Assembly (NCBI GenBank): GCA_910578785.1
Contig: CAJTSJ010000014.1
Coordinates: 1-64,000 of the forward strand
Reading direction: 5' to 3'
DNA length: 64,000 nucleotides
From: an uncultured Muribaculum sp.
Lineage (GTDB): Bacteria; Bacteroidota; Bacteroidia; Bacteroidales; Muribaculaceae
Positions 23,950-32,730 of this stretch are shown piece after piece. Each line of letters begins with the position of its first letter. Position 1 is the first letter of the stretch. The position numbers were made by a program, and so were the translations under genes. The notes beneath the pieces were generated by a model, which saw nothing but the letters and a program-made list of their open reading frames with translations, was not told where the DNA came from and did no database searches.

Positions 23950-24894
23950 ATGGTAAAACAAATGTTATCAGCAGCAATAATTGCCACATCTGCAATCTGC
24001 GCAAACGGGCAGTCGACCGTCTACATGACCCGCGACATAACTCCAGAAGCCCTCGTCAAGATATACCAGGCCGTAGGCCGCAATGCCGAAGGAAACGTGG
24101 CCGTGAAAATAAGCACGGGTGAAGCCGGCGGACACAATTATCTGAAACCGGAACTTATCAAAGACCTCGTGAAAAAAGTCGACGGAACCATCGTGGAGTG
24201 CAACACCGCCTACGCGGGCCGACGCAACACCACCGAGGAACACCTAAAAGTGGTGCATGAGCACGGATTCGACCGGATAGCCAAGGTAGACATCATGGAC
24301 GCCGAAGGCGACATAAAGCTCCCGGTACGTGACTCGACCCATATCAAGTACAACCTTGTCGGCTCACACCTGACCGACTATGACTTCCTCATCAACCTGG
24401 CACACTTCAAAGGCCATGCAATGGCCGGAATGGGCGGTGTGCTTAAAAACCAGTCAATAGGCGTAGCATCGTCGGCAGGCAAAGCCTACATACACAGCGC
24501 AGGCGTGACAGCCGATGTCGATGAAGCATGGAGCCATATCGACAATCAGGACGGATTTCTGGAGTCAATGGCATCGGCCGCACAGAGCGTGGCCGACCAC
24601 TTCGGCGACAAAATTCTATATATCAATGTAATGAACAATCTGTCAGTGGACTGCGACTGCGATTCACACCCCGCCGACCCCGAAATGAAGGACATAGGCA
24701 TACTCGCATCCACCGACCCCGTAGCATTGGACCAGGCATGCCTTGAGCTGGTCTACAGCGTACATCCTACACACGGCAACGACAACCGCCCGCTTATCGA
24801 ACGAATCGAAAGCCGCCACGGCAACCACACCATCGACCATGCCGAAAAGATAGGATTGGGTTCAAAGAAATACACTCTCAAGTCAATCGACTGA
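23950..24894 (+). CDS. Exported DUF362 domain protein
   Basis: The 314-residue product has a signal peptide (MVKQMLSAAIIATSAICANG) and then a DUF362 domain. Typical blocks include GNVAVKISTGEAGGHNYLKPELIKDLVKK, NLAHFKGHAMAGMGGVLKNQSIGVAS and ASTDPVALDQACLELV. Many DUF362 proteins are associated with iron-sulfur clusters. Here the cluster-type CxxC repeats are missing and only a DCDCD segment stands out. The function is not established. The gene stands alone, with its own -7 box and a terminator shared with glmM. Confidence 0.85.
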   Translation: MVKQMLSAAIIATSAICANGQSTVYMTRDITPEALVKIYQAVGRNAEGNVAVKISTGEAGGHNYLKPELIKDLVKKVDGTIVECNTAYAGRRNTTEEHLKVVHEHGFDRIAKVDIMDAEGDIKLPVRDSTHIKYNLVGSHLTDYDFLINLAHFKGHAMAGMGGVLKNQSIGVASSAGKAYIHSAGVTADVDEAWSHIDNQDGFLESMASAAQSVADHFGDKILYINVMNNLSVDCDCDSHPADPEMKDIGILASTDPVALDQACLELVYSVHPTHGNDNRPLIERIESRHGNHTIDHAEKIGLGSKKYTLKSID

Positions 24895-24914
24895 CCTATA
24901 ACCTAAAACAACAG

Positions 24915-24946
24915 AAGCCCGGGACTGCGGCCGCAGTTCCGGGCTT
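24915..24946. terminator. Bidirectional terminator between the DUF362 gene and glmM
   Basis: AAGCCCGGGACTGCGG pairs with CCGCAGTTCCGGGCTT over 16 bp (one G-T wobble) with T-rich sequence after it on the plus strand and AAC/TGTTG on the other. It separates convergent genes. Confidence 0.8.
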
Positions 24947-24974
24947 TATCTTTATACAATACCTCAACGACGTA

Positions 24975-26360
24975 CTATGCCAGCGACGCTATCACACTCT
25001 TTATGTCCTGAGCGAGACGGTCGGCCTCGTCCATTGTCGAAGCTTCGGAATATATTCGGATAATCGGCTCGGTGTTGGACTTGCGCAGATGTACCCACGA
25101 ATCGGCGAAATCAATCTTCACACCGTCGATGTCGGTGATGGTCTCCGACGAATATTTTTTCTTAATCGCTTCCAGAATGGCATCAACGTCGATGTCGGGA
25201 GTAAGCTCTATCTTATTCTTGGCTATGGCGTAGGCGGGATAGGTCTTCTTCAGCTCGCTGACTTTCTTTCCGCTCTTGGCAAGCAAAGTAAGGAAGAGAG
25301 CCACGCCGACGAGAGCATCACGTCCGTAATGAAGCTCGGGATAAATGACTCCGCCGTTGCCCTCACCGCCTATGACGGCTCCGGTCTCCTTCATCTTCGT
25401 CACCACATTGACCTCGCCCACCGCGGCGGCCGAGTAGGAGCATCCGTGAGATGCGGTCACGTCGCGAAGCGCACGCGATGAACTGAGATTGGACACGGTC
25501 GAACCGGGAGTGTGCTGAAGCACGTAGTCGGCAACAGCGACAAGCGTGTATTCCTCAACAAACATCTCGCCGTTTTCCATAACGATGGCCAGACGGTCGA
25601 CGTCGGGGTCCACGACAAAGCCGACATCAGCCTTGCCGTCGCGCATCAGATCAGATATCTGCGTCAGGTTTTCAGGAATCGGTTCCGGAGTATGGGCAAA
25701 CTTACCTGTAGCCTCGCAATTAAGCTCTATCACATTCTTGACGCCAAGAGCACGAAGCAACTGCGGAATTACTACACCGCCAACAGAGTTGACGGCATCT
25801 ACAGCCACGGTGAAATCAGCCTTGCGGATAGCCTCTACATCGACGAGCTTCAGACCAAGCACGGCATCGATGTGCTTGGCGCCGTAAGTGTCGTTGGTGA
25901 AAACATGTCCGAGCGAATCTACATCGGCAAACGTATAATCGTCAGCGGCGGCTATGCGAAGGACCTCCTTGCCCTGCGCGTCATTCAGAAACTCGCCGTC
26001 TTCGTTGAGCAACTTCAAGGCATTCCACTGCTTGGGGTTGTGTGACGCAGTGATGATGATACCGCCGCAAGCCTTTTCCATGGTCACGGCAATCTCGGTG
26101 GTCGGAGTCGTAGCCAATCCGATATTGACCACATCAAAACCCATTCCGGATAGAGTGCCGGCCACAAGATCAAACACCATCGAACCCGACAGACGGGCAT
26201 CGCGTCCAACGACTATGGTTTTGGAGGTGCGGGTAGTGTTTTCGCCGATAAAACGAGCGTATGCGGCAGTGAATTTAACCACGTCAAGCGGACTCAACCC
26301 CTCTCCGGGGGCACCGCCTATAGTGCCGCGTATTCCTGAAATAGACTTAATTAGAGACAT
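24975..26360 (-). CDS. glmM: Phosphoglucosamine mutase
   Basis: The 461-residue alpha-D-phosphohexomutase carries the catalytic phosphoserine loop TASHNP (Ser106), the metal-binding loop DPDVDRL, the sugar-specificity loop GEGNGGV and the phosphate-binding loop RKSNTEP. GEGNGG indicates an amino-sugar or mannose-type mutase, and in Bacteroidales this paralogue is annotated as GlmM, which makes glucosamine-1-phosphate for peptidoglycan and LPS. A phosphomannomutase role cannot be excluded. It is the last gene of a leftward nrnA-DUF4827-glmM operon (26-bp gap). Confidence 0.85.
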   Translation of the reverse strand: MSLIKSISGIRGTIGGAPGEGLSPLDVVKFTAAYARFIGENTTRTSKTIVVGRDARLSGSMVFDLVAGTLSGMGFDVVNIGLATTPTTEIAVTMEKACGGIIITASHNPKQWNALKLLNEDGEFLNDAQGKEVLRIAAADDYTFADVDSLGHVFTNDTYGAKHIDAVLGLKLVDVEAIRKADFTVAVDAVNSVGGVVIPQLLRALGVKNVIELNCEATGKFAHTPEPIPENLTQISDLMRDGKADVGFVVDPDVDRLAIVMENGEMFVEEYTLVAVADYVLQHTPGSTVSNLSSSRALRDVTASHGCSYSAAAVGEVNVVTKMKETGAVIGGEGNGGVIYPELHYGRDALVGVALFLTLLAKSGKKVSELKKTYPAYAIAKNKIELTPDIDVDAILEAIKKKYSSETITDIDGVKIDFADSWVHLRKSNTEPIIRIYSEASTMDEADRLAQDIKSVIASLA

Positions 26361-26386
26361 TTCGGTGTATTGTATGATTATTAATC

Positions 26387-26983
26387 TTAAATATTACTCT
26401 TATAGTAGCGCACATTGTAAAGGAACGGAATCACATTGGCTATCTCATCCGTGCGGCTGTTTGCCGAGCGGACAACGATGTTGACCTCGCATCCGTAGCC
26501 GAGGAATGCCAGCGGCACCTGAATGCACTCGCCCCACTGGTAAGACGAGCTTGACGAGAAATTCTGGTAACGGAACTGTTCGGTATAAGTCACGTCTTCG
26601 GCATTGCCCTCTCCGCCGGGGAATCCGGGCACATCCTCGTCGCCGTATTTTTCCATATCGTAAGCCTCCAGATTGTAGCGTGTGAAGCGCACATAAACGA
26701 GGTCATTATACTTGGCCTTCTTGTCCTTGTCGCCGGCATTCAACACCTGCATATAGACATTGCCGTCTTCGTCGAGACGATAGTAAGGAGCATCGGGTCC
26801 GACTTCAAACACACTGTCTTCAGGCACGGCACCTACAACCCTCTGGTCGGCAAGAAACGCGTTGATATACTTTGTCTCGTCAGCCAGGCGCTCGGCATAA
26901 CTCTTAGTGTCGTTGCATCCGGTCATGGCCCATCCGGCGGCCGCGATTACAAACAGGGCGACTATGTTTCTTAAACTTTTCAT
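26387..26983 (-). CDS. DUF4827 lipoprotein (FKBP-like)
   Basis: The 198-residue protein has a lipoprotein signal (AGWAMTGC then NDTKSY) and the Bacteroidetes DUF4827 pattern. An N-terminal SYAERLADETKYINAFLADQRV segment resembles the helical start of FKBP-type peptidyl-prolyl isomerases, followed by a beta-rich domain. Its biochemical role is unknown. It lies between nrnA (23-bp gap) and glmM (26-bp gap), the usual Bacteroidales neighbourhood for this family, and is probably co-transcribed with both. Confidence 0.8.
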   Translation of the reverse strand: MKSLRNIVALFVIAAAGWAMTGCNDTKSYAERLADETKYINAFLADQRVVGAVPEDSVFEVGPDAPYYRLDEDGNVYMQVLNAGDKDKKAKYNDLVYVRFTRYNLEAYDMEKYGDEDVPGFPGGEGNAEDVTYTEQFRYQNFSSSSSYQWGECIQVPLAFLGYGCEVNIVVRSANSRTDEIANVIPFLYNVRYYKSNI

Positions 26984-27006
26984 CTTCTATTACTATCAGT
27001 TTTATT

Positions 27007-28041
27007 TTAATGCTTTTCTTTTAAATATTTCTTGATTGCAGGGAATGTCGAGCGGAACTTTTCCAGAGCGGCGTCGAGATCCGGGGGCAACTCACCTCCC
27101 GCGGCGTTTATGTGACCGCCTCCATTATAGAAATCCTGACAGATCAGATCCGCCCTGAAATTACCGACACTCCGAGTCGACACCTTTATCTGATTGGAAT
27201 CCTCACGCAGATATACGGAATAAACCATGTTCTCTATGCCCAAAGGAACATTTACCAGACCCTCGTCGTCGCCGGGATGGTAATCAAACCGTTTTAGGTC
27301 ATCGCGGCGAAGCACGATAAGTGCAGTCTGAAGTTCCGGGAATATCTCCATCTTTTCGGCAATGGCATAGGAATGGAGTTTAAGCACGTCGGAAGTCTTC
27401 GTGTTCATGACCTTCTTGTATATTTCGTCCTTGTTCACGCCCTTATGCAGGAGTTCGGATATTATCAGATATAAATCAGGGTCATTTGAATTATAGGTAA
27501 AATTCCCGGTGTCGGTCATCATGCCGGTATAGATGCACGTGGCGGCCTTGCGGTCGATGCGGTCGAACAACTCCAACCGGCACAACAGCCTGAACACAAG
27601 CACCGATGTCGAAGACTGCGCCGGATGGGATATAATCACATCGGCAAAGGGTTCTGGCCCTTCATGATGATCGACCATAATCTTCGGACATGAGGCCGCC
27701 GCGAGTTCATCGCGCATGCGGTCCACACGGTAAAGTGCATTGAAGTCCAGACAGAATATCAAATCCGCATCGGCCATTAGCTGATGGGCAAATTCGGGAT
27801 ATTGCGTATAAGGCACTACATCCTTTATTCCCGGCAGGCACCTCAGACTACGCGGCGGACGGTCGGGAGTCACCACTTTTGCCTCTTTCCCGATATTGGA
27901 GAGGGTGTGGGCAAGACCCAGCGAAGAGCCTATGGCATCCCCGTCGGGCGACTTATGGCACGTTATGACGATGCGCTCGCTTTCTTCAAGCAGCTTGCGC
28001 ACCTGCCTTATATTTGATTCAGAAATTATCTGCTTTAGCAT
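27007..28041 (-). CDS. nrnA: Bifunctional oligoribonuclease / PAP phosphatase NrnA (DHH family)
   Basis: The 344-residue cytoplasmic phosphoesterase has the DHH-family metal motifs HKSPDGDAIGSSLG, DHHEG and a middle aspartate in MMTDTGNF. The DHHA1 substrate-binding domain ends in GGGHINAAGG. NrnA-type enzymes degrade short RNA oligonucleotides and 3-prime-phosphoadenosine-5-prime-phosphate. It is the first gene of the leftward operon, and a -7 box TATATTTG (complement of 28073-28080) lies about 32 bp before its start. Confidence 0.9.
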   Translation of the reverse strand: MLKQIISESNIRQVRKLLEESERIVITCHKSPDGDAIGSSLGLAHTLSNIGKEAKVVTPDRPPRSLRCLPGIKDVVPYTQYPEFAHQLMADADLIFCLDFNALYRVDRMRDELAAASCPKIMVDHHEGPEPFADVIISHPAQSSTSVLVFRLLCRLELFDRIDRKAATCIYTGMMTDTGNFTYNSNDPDLYLIISELLHKGVNKDEIYKKVMNTKTSDVLKLHSYAIAEKMEIFPELQTALIVLRRDDLKRFDYHPGDDEGLVNVPLGIENMVYSVYLREDSNQIKVSTRSVGNFRADLICQDFYNGGGHINAAGGELPPDLDAALEKFRSTFPAIKKYLKEKH

Positions 28042-28111
28042 TAATCGCTTTTATAAAATTTAATATGAGGTGCAAATATACGGATTTTAAGCGAAAGTCT
28101 CGGTCTTTTTC

Positions 28112-28188
28112 GTCCCAATTTCGGTCGGCCTTCCGACCGACAGGCCCTCAACACGCACTACGGCAGGCATTTTAACAATAATTGGGAC
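28112..28188. other. Nested inverted repeats between nrnA and pfp
   Basis: A 9-bp outer repeat (GTCCCAATT at 28112-28120 and AATTGGGAC at 28180-28188) encloses a perfect 8-bp hairpin (TCGGTCGG at 28121-28128 and CCGACCGA at 28133-28140, loop CCTT) directly adjacent to the left arm. The likely promoters of both neighbours lie outside it, so it is not obviously part of either leader. It could be a separate structured RNA, a regulator-binding region or a relic of a small mobile repeat. Confidence 0.45.
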
Positions 28189-28261
28189 AATCACACAACG
28201 GCAGAAGAGTACATACGGACACAAAACCTCCAAATTATTATATTTATTATTGTATCATGAG

Positions 28262-28292
28262 TTGATATATTGATATTTTTTTACGAAATTTG
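28262..28292 (+). promoter_or_regulatory. Candidate pfp promoter
   Basis: TTG at 28262-28264, 20 nt, then GAAATTTG at 28285-28292, one mismatch from the -7 consensus. It gives a leader of about 40 nt before pfp. Confidence 0.45.
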
Positions 28293-28339
28293 CACTCTGA
28301 AATTACTACAATCAAATATTAAACCATAATTACTACAAG

Positions 28340-29995
28340 ATGAAGAAGAGTGCACTTCAGAAAGCCCGCGCGACTTACCAGCCCAAATTGCCCATCGTGC
28401 TGACCGGCGCTGTAAAAGCCGTCGAGGGAAAAGCTACTCAGTCTGTTGCCGACCAAGAGGAAATCAAAGCGTTGTTTCCCAACACTTACGGCCTGCCTGA
28501 AATCCAGTTTGAAAAGGACAACAATCCCGGCAAGGGATCGCCCATCAACGTTGGTGTAATCCTGTCAGGCGGACAAGCACCCGGCGGACATAACGTAATC
28601 AGCGGCCTGTTTGACGGAATCAAGAAAATTCACCGCGACAGCCGTCTGTTCGGCTTCCTTATGGGACCCGGCGGATTTGTTGACCATCAGTACAAAGAAC
28701 TTACTTCTGACATTATCGACGAATACCGCAACACAGGCGGTTTCGACATCATCGGCTCCGGTCGTACCAAGCTTGAGACCCAGGCTCAATTCGACAAGGG
28801 TCTTGAAATCCTCAAGGAACTCAACATCAAGGCTCTCGTCATCATCGGAGGCGACGACTCCAACACCAATGCGGCCATTCTCGCCGAATACTACAAGTCA
28901 ATCAATGCAGGAGTTCAGGTAATCGGCTGCCCCAAGACAATCGACGGCGACCTCAAGAACGAAGTTATCGAGACTTCTTTCGGATTTGACACCGCAACCA
29001 AGGTCTACAGCGAAGTCATCGGCAACATCCAGCGCGACTGCAACTCTTCAAAGAAATATTGGCACTTCATCAAACTCATGGGTCGTTCGGCAAGCCACAT
29101 CGCCCTCGAATGCGCCCTTCAGTGCCAGCCCAATGTCTGCATAATCTCAGAGGAAGTTGAAGCCAAAAAGCAGACCCTCAACGACATAGTAAACTACATA
29201 GCCGACATCGTGGCCGCACGTGCCGCCAAGGGCATGAACTTCGGTTCAGTACTCATCCCCGAAGGACTTATCGAGTTTATCCCTGCAATGAAGGCCCTCA
29301 TCGCCGAGCTCAATGACCTTATGGCTCAGAACGCCGAGGAATTTGCATCTGTAGACAAGGCCAACCAAATCAGCTGGATTGTAGACAGACTCAGCGCAGA
29401 GAACTCTGCCATCTTCGCAAGCCTTCCCGAAGGTGTAGCCCACCAGCTTTGCCTCGACCGCGACCCGCACGGCAACGTCCAGGTTTCGCTCATCGAGACT
29501 GAAAAGCTTCTCGGCCACATGGTTGCCCGTCGTCTTGACCAGCTCAAGTCAGAAGGCCGCTACGTAGGCAAATTCGCCAGCATGTTCCACTTCTTCGGTT
29601 ACGAAGGACGTTGCGCCGACCCGTCAAACTTCGATGCAGACTACTGCTACGCCCTCGGATTCAACGCAGCATGCCTTATCCGCTCAGGAGTTACAGGCTA
29701 CATGTCAAGCGTGCGCGGACTCACCAAGCCCTCAGTACAATGGATCAGCGGCGGTATACCTATCACAATGATGATGAACATGGAACGCCGCCACGGCATG
29801 ATGAAGCCCGTAATACAAAAGGCCCTCGTAACTCTCGACGGCGCACCTTTCCAGAAGTTCGCCGCCATGCGCGACAGCTGGGCTCTCAACACTTCGTTCA
29901 TCTATCCCGGTCCTATCCAGTACTTCGGCCCGGCAGAAGTGTGCGACCAGCCTTCACTCACTCTCCAGTACGAGTATCAGAAGCATCACTCTTAA
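28340..29995 (+). CDS. pfp: Diphosphate--fructose-6-phosphate 1-phosphotransferase
   Basis: The 551-residue enzyme phosphorylates fructose-6-phosphate with pyrophosphate instead of ATP. The long form (about 550 residues) and the motifs GGQAPGGHNV, GGDDSNTNA and PKTIDGDL are those of PPi-dependent phosphofructokinases; the aspartate of GGDD marks PPi use. The reaction is reversible, so it serves glycolysis and gluconeogenesis. The gene stands alone with its own promoter and a strong terminator. The membrane pyrophosphatase hppA in the same window also draws on PPi. Confidence 0.95.
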   Translation: MKKSALQKARATYQPKLPIVLTGAVKAVEGKATQSVADQEEIKALFPNTYGLPEIQFEKDNNPGKGSPINVGVILSGGQAPGGHNVISGLFDGIKKIHRDSRLFGFLMGPGGFVDHQYKELTSDIIDEYRNTGGFDIIGSGRTKLETQAQFDKGLEILKELNIKALVIIGGDDSNTNAAILAEYYKSINAGVQVIGCPKTIDGDLKNEVIETSFGFDTATKVYSEVIGNIQRDCNSSKKYWHFIKLMGRSASHIALECALQCQPNVCIISEEVEAKKQTLNDIVNYIADIVAARAAKGMNFGSVLIPEGLIEFIPAMKALIAELNDLMAQNAEEFASVDKANQISWIVDRLSAENSAIFASLPEGVAHQLCLDRDPHGNVQVSLIETEKLLGHMVARRLDQLKSEGRYVGKFASMFHFFGYEGRCADPSNFDADYCYALGFNAACLIRSGVTGYMSSVRGLTKPSVQWISGGIPITMMMNMERRHGMMKPVIQKALVTLDGAPFQKFAAMRDSWALNTSFIYPGPIQYFGPAEVCDQPSLTLQYEYQKHHS

Positions 29996-30070
29996 TTGAC
30001 TGTTTCCTACGCCCGACGCATAAAGCAGACGGCCGATGAAATATAACGAAATCCCGAATCACAGCTTGCA

Positions 30071-30118
30071 GGGACCGCCTCGGGGAGCAATATCGCTCAA
30101 TGGCGGTCCCTTTTTATT
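30071..30118 (+). terminator. Terminator after pfp
   Basis: GGGACCGCC (30071-30079) pairs with GGCGGTCCC (30102-30110); an inner GAGC/GCTC extends the stem, and TTTTTATTT follows. Confidence 0.9.
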
Positions 30119-30170
30119 TCAAATCATTTCAAATACTCTATCTAACACATAATTATATATGCCCACTTAT

Positions 30171-30201
30171 TTGTTTCAACGTAAATAAATCACTAATTTT
30201 G
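30171..30201 (+). promoter_or_regulatory. Promoter of the polysaccharide export genes
   Basis: TTG at 30171-30173, 20 nt, then TAATTTTG at 30194-30201 is a full match to the Bacteroidetes consensus. The leader before the SLBB gene would be about 70 nt. Confidence 0.7.
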
Positions 30202-30278
30202 CAGGCATTAACTTCGGGGTTCTTATACGACGCCCTATATTTTACGCATATAAAATCATAACCTCAAACGACAACGTA

Positions 30279-32696
30279 ATGAAAATTAAGGTTTTAGCAC
30301 TTGCCATTACCATGGCGTTATCATCTGTATCAGCATACGCCATGACGGATGACCAAGTGTTAGAGTACGTAAAGCAACAGACTGCCGCAGGAAAATCGCA
30401 CCGCCAGATAGGCAACGAGCTAATAGCCAAAGGTGTGACCCCCGCGCAAGTAGAGCGCCTGAAGGCCAGATTTGAAGAGACTCAAGGCAGTGACGCCAAT
30501 GTTGCGGACAAAACGGTCGAACAAAACAATGCCGACAGAAAGCGTGATGCATCGACAGAAATATCCGCCGCTGAACTGACCGATGTAAAACGCGAAGTAG
30601 ACAAGGGCAACAACGACCACGTATCTGCAAGACAGATTTACGGACATTCAGTATTCACAAACCCTCAACTGACATTTGAGCCCAACGAAAACCTTGCCAC
30701 GCCGCAGAATTACCGTCTCGGCCCAGGCGATGAAGTGGTCATTGACATCTGGGGAGCCAACGAGGACCACCTGCGCCAGACCATTTCTCCGGAAGGACGT
30801 ATAATGATTTCACAAATCGGCCCGATTTATCTCAATGGCATGACCATTGCAGAGGCCAACAAACATATCCGCGACGCTTTCGCAAGCAAATACTCCGGAA
30901 TCGGAGGCGAAGACCCCGACTCCGACATCAACGTCACTCTCGGCCAGGTACGCACAATCCAGATAAACATCATGGGCGAAGTTGCAGTGCCCGGAACTTA
31001 CCGGCTTTCGCCGTTTTCGACCGTGTTCCATGCGCTTTACAAGGCCAACGGCATAAGCGACCTCGGCACAATGCGCGACATCCAGCTCGTCCGCAACAAC
31101 AAAATCGAGAAACATATCGACATCTACGATTATCTGTTTGAAGGAAAGCAGGACGGCAACATCCGCCTCCAGGAAGGCGACGTAATCATCGTGCCCCCAT
31201 ACAGCAGCCTTGTCAGCATCGACGGCAATGTAAAACGCCCGATGTACTACGAAATGGCTCCGGATGAAACGATTACCGACCTGATTCATTATGCCGGAGG
31301 TTTTACCGGCGACGCATATACCGAGCAGATACGCCTTGCCCGCCAGACAGGACGAGAGAATGAATTGTTCAACATCGCCAATGCCGACTTTGATTCTTAC
31401 CGTCTCGCCAACGGTGACATTATCAGTGTCGGAACGATACTCGACCGCTATGCCAACCGCGTAGAGTTAAAAGGATCAGTCTTCCGTCCGGGCATGTATG
31501 CATTGTCAAGCGACCTGAATACCGTAAAAGATCTCGTCAATGCGGCCGAAGGACTTATGGAAGACGCTTATACCACACGTGTCATTCTCTACCGCGAGGG
31601 TCCGAATCTGCAGCTTGAAGTAATACCGCTGGACCTCGGAGCCATCATGGACGGCTCGGCACCCGACGTGGCTCTGCGACGCAACGACATGATTGTCATA
31701 CCAAGCATCGAGGAGATGGAGGACCGCGGCGTGCTGACCATCAGGGGAATGGTAGCCCGCCCGGGCACATTCCCCTACGCCGACAACACTACTATAGAAG
31801 ACCTCATCGTGATGGCCGGAGGACTTATCCGCGGCGCGTCGACAGCCCGACTCGACGTGTCACGACGCATAAACGACCCATCGGCTGTCAAGAGCGGCAA
31901 CCAGACGGCCCAGTTATTCACATTTGATCTTGAAAACGGCCTTGTCGTAAACGGAAAGAAAGGATTCATTCTTGAACCTTACGATATTGTAGAGGTAAGA
32001 CGTTCACCCAACTATCAGACCCAGAAGCGCGTCACCATAGACGGCGAAGTTCAGTTCGGCGGCGGTTATACACTGACGGTCAAGAACGAACGCCTCAGTG
32101 ACCTCGTGAAGAGAGCCGGCGGTCTTACTCCGCAGGCCTACGTACGCGGCGCCTACTTGAGCCGCCAAATGACCGAAGACGAAATTGCCGCCAGAAATGA
32201 AGCAATCCGTCTCGCGGCCGCGAATCAAAACGGTACGAACGGCGACTCCATCTCGATGGCAAAGCTCATAACCACCACACGTTACACTGTCGGCATAGAA
32301 CTCGACAAGGCTCTGGCCAATCCCGGAACGAGCGTCGACCTCGTGCTCCAGGAAGGAGACGAACTTTTCGTCCCGGAGATGACCAACACAGTGAAAATAT
32401 CCGGCGATGTAATGTTCCCGAACACTGTGGTTTATCAACAGGGCAAAAAACTCAAATACTACATCGAGCAGGCAGGCGGATATGGTTCTCAGGCTAAAAA
32501 GTCAAAAGCATTCATAGTCTACATGAACGGCACGGTCGCCCGTGCGAAAGGCAATACGCCGATTGAACCCGGATGCCACATCATCATCCCGTCAAAGCAC
32601 AAGAATCCGCTGAAGCTCGCAGAAATCCTGTCAATAACCTCGGCTGTGTCGACAATCGGATTGATGGGTGCGACTATAGCGAACATGTTTAAATAA
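30279..32696 (+). CDS. SLBB-domain polysaccharide export protein (Wza-like)
   Basis: The 805-residue protein has a signal peptide (MKIKVLALAITMALSSVSAYA), a helical N-terminal region, a polysaccharide-export domain (YRLGPGDEVVIDIWGANEDHLRQTISPEGRIMI...) and a series of SLBB beta-grasp domains (repeated units such as VELKGSVFRPGMYAL, LTIRGMVARPGTFPY, VTIDGEVQFGGGYTL). A hydrophobic C-terminus follows (ITSAVSTIGLMGATIANMF). It would form the outer-membrane or periplasmic channel for capsule or exopolysaccharide. The long multi-SLBB form is typical of Bacteroidetes. It is 34 bp upstream of a Wzz-type partner. No glycosyltransferases are nearby, so the polymer is made elsewhere. Confidence 0.92.
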   Translation: MKIKVLALAITMALSSVSAYAMTDDQVLEYVKQQTAAGKSHRQIGNELIAKGVTPAQVERLKARFEETQGSDANVADKTVEQNNADRKRDASTEISAAELTDVKREVDKGNNDHVSARQIYGHSVFTNPQLTFEPNENLATPQNYRLGPGDEVVIDIWGANEDHLRQTISPEGRIMISQIGPIYLNGMTIAEANKHIRDAFASKYSGIGGEDPDSDINVTLGQVRTIQINIMGEVAVPGTYRLSPFSTVFHALYKANGISDLGTMRDIQLVRNNKIEKHIDIYDYLFEGKQDGNIRLQEGDVIIVPPYSSLVSIDGNVKRPMYYEMAPDETITDLIHYAGGFTGDAYTEQIRLARQTGRENELFNIANADFDSYRLANGDIISVGTILDRYANRVELKGSVFRPGMYALSSDLNTVKDLVNAAEGLMEDAYTTRVILYREGPNLQLEVIPLDLGAIMDGSAPDVALRRNDMIVIPSIEEMEDRGVLTIRGMVARPGTFPYADNTTIEDLIVMAGGLIRGASTARLDVSRRINDPSAVKSGNQTAQLFTFDLENGLVVNGKKGFILEPYDIVEVRRSPNYQTQKRVTIDGEVQFGGGYTLTVKNERLSDLVKRAGGLTPQAYVRGAYLSRQMTEDEIAARNEAIRLAAANQNGTNGDSISMAKLITTTRYTVGIELDKALANPGTSVDLVLQEGDELFVPEMTNTVKISGDVMFPNTVVYQQGKKLKYYIEQAGGYGSQAKKSKAFIVYMNGTVARAKGNTPIEPGCHIIIPSKHKNPLKLAEILSITSAVSTIGLMGATIANMFK

Positions 32697-32730
32697 TCAT
32701 TGTTTCCAGATACACATATATAATATACAA

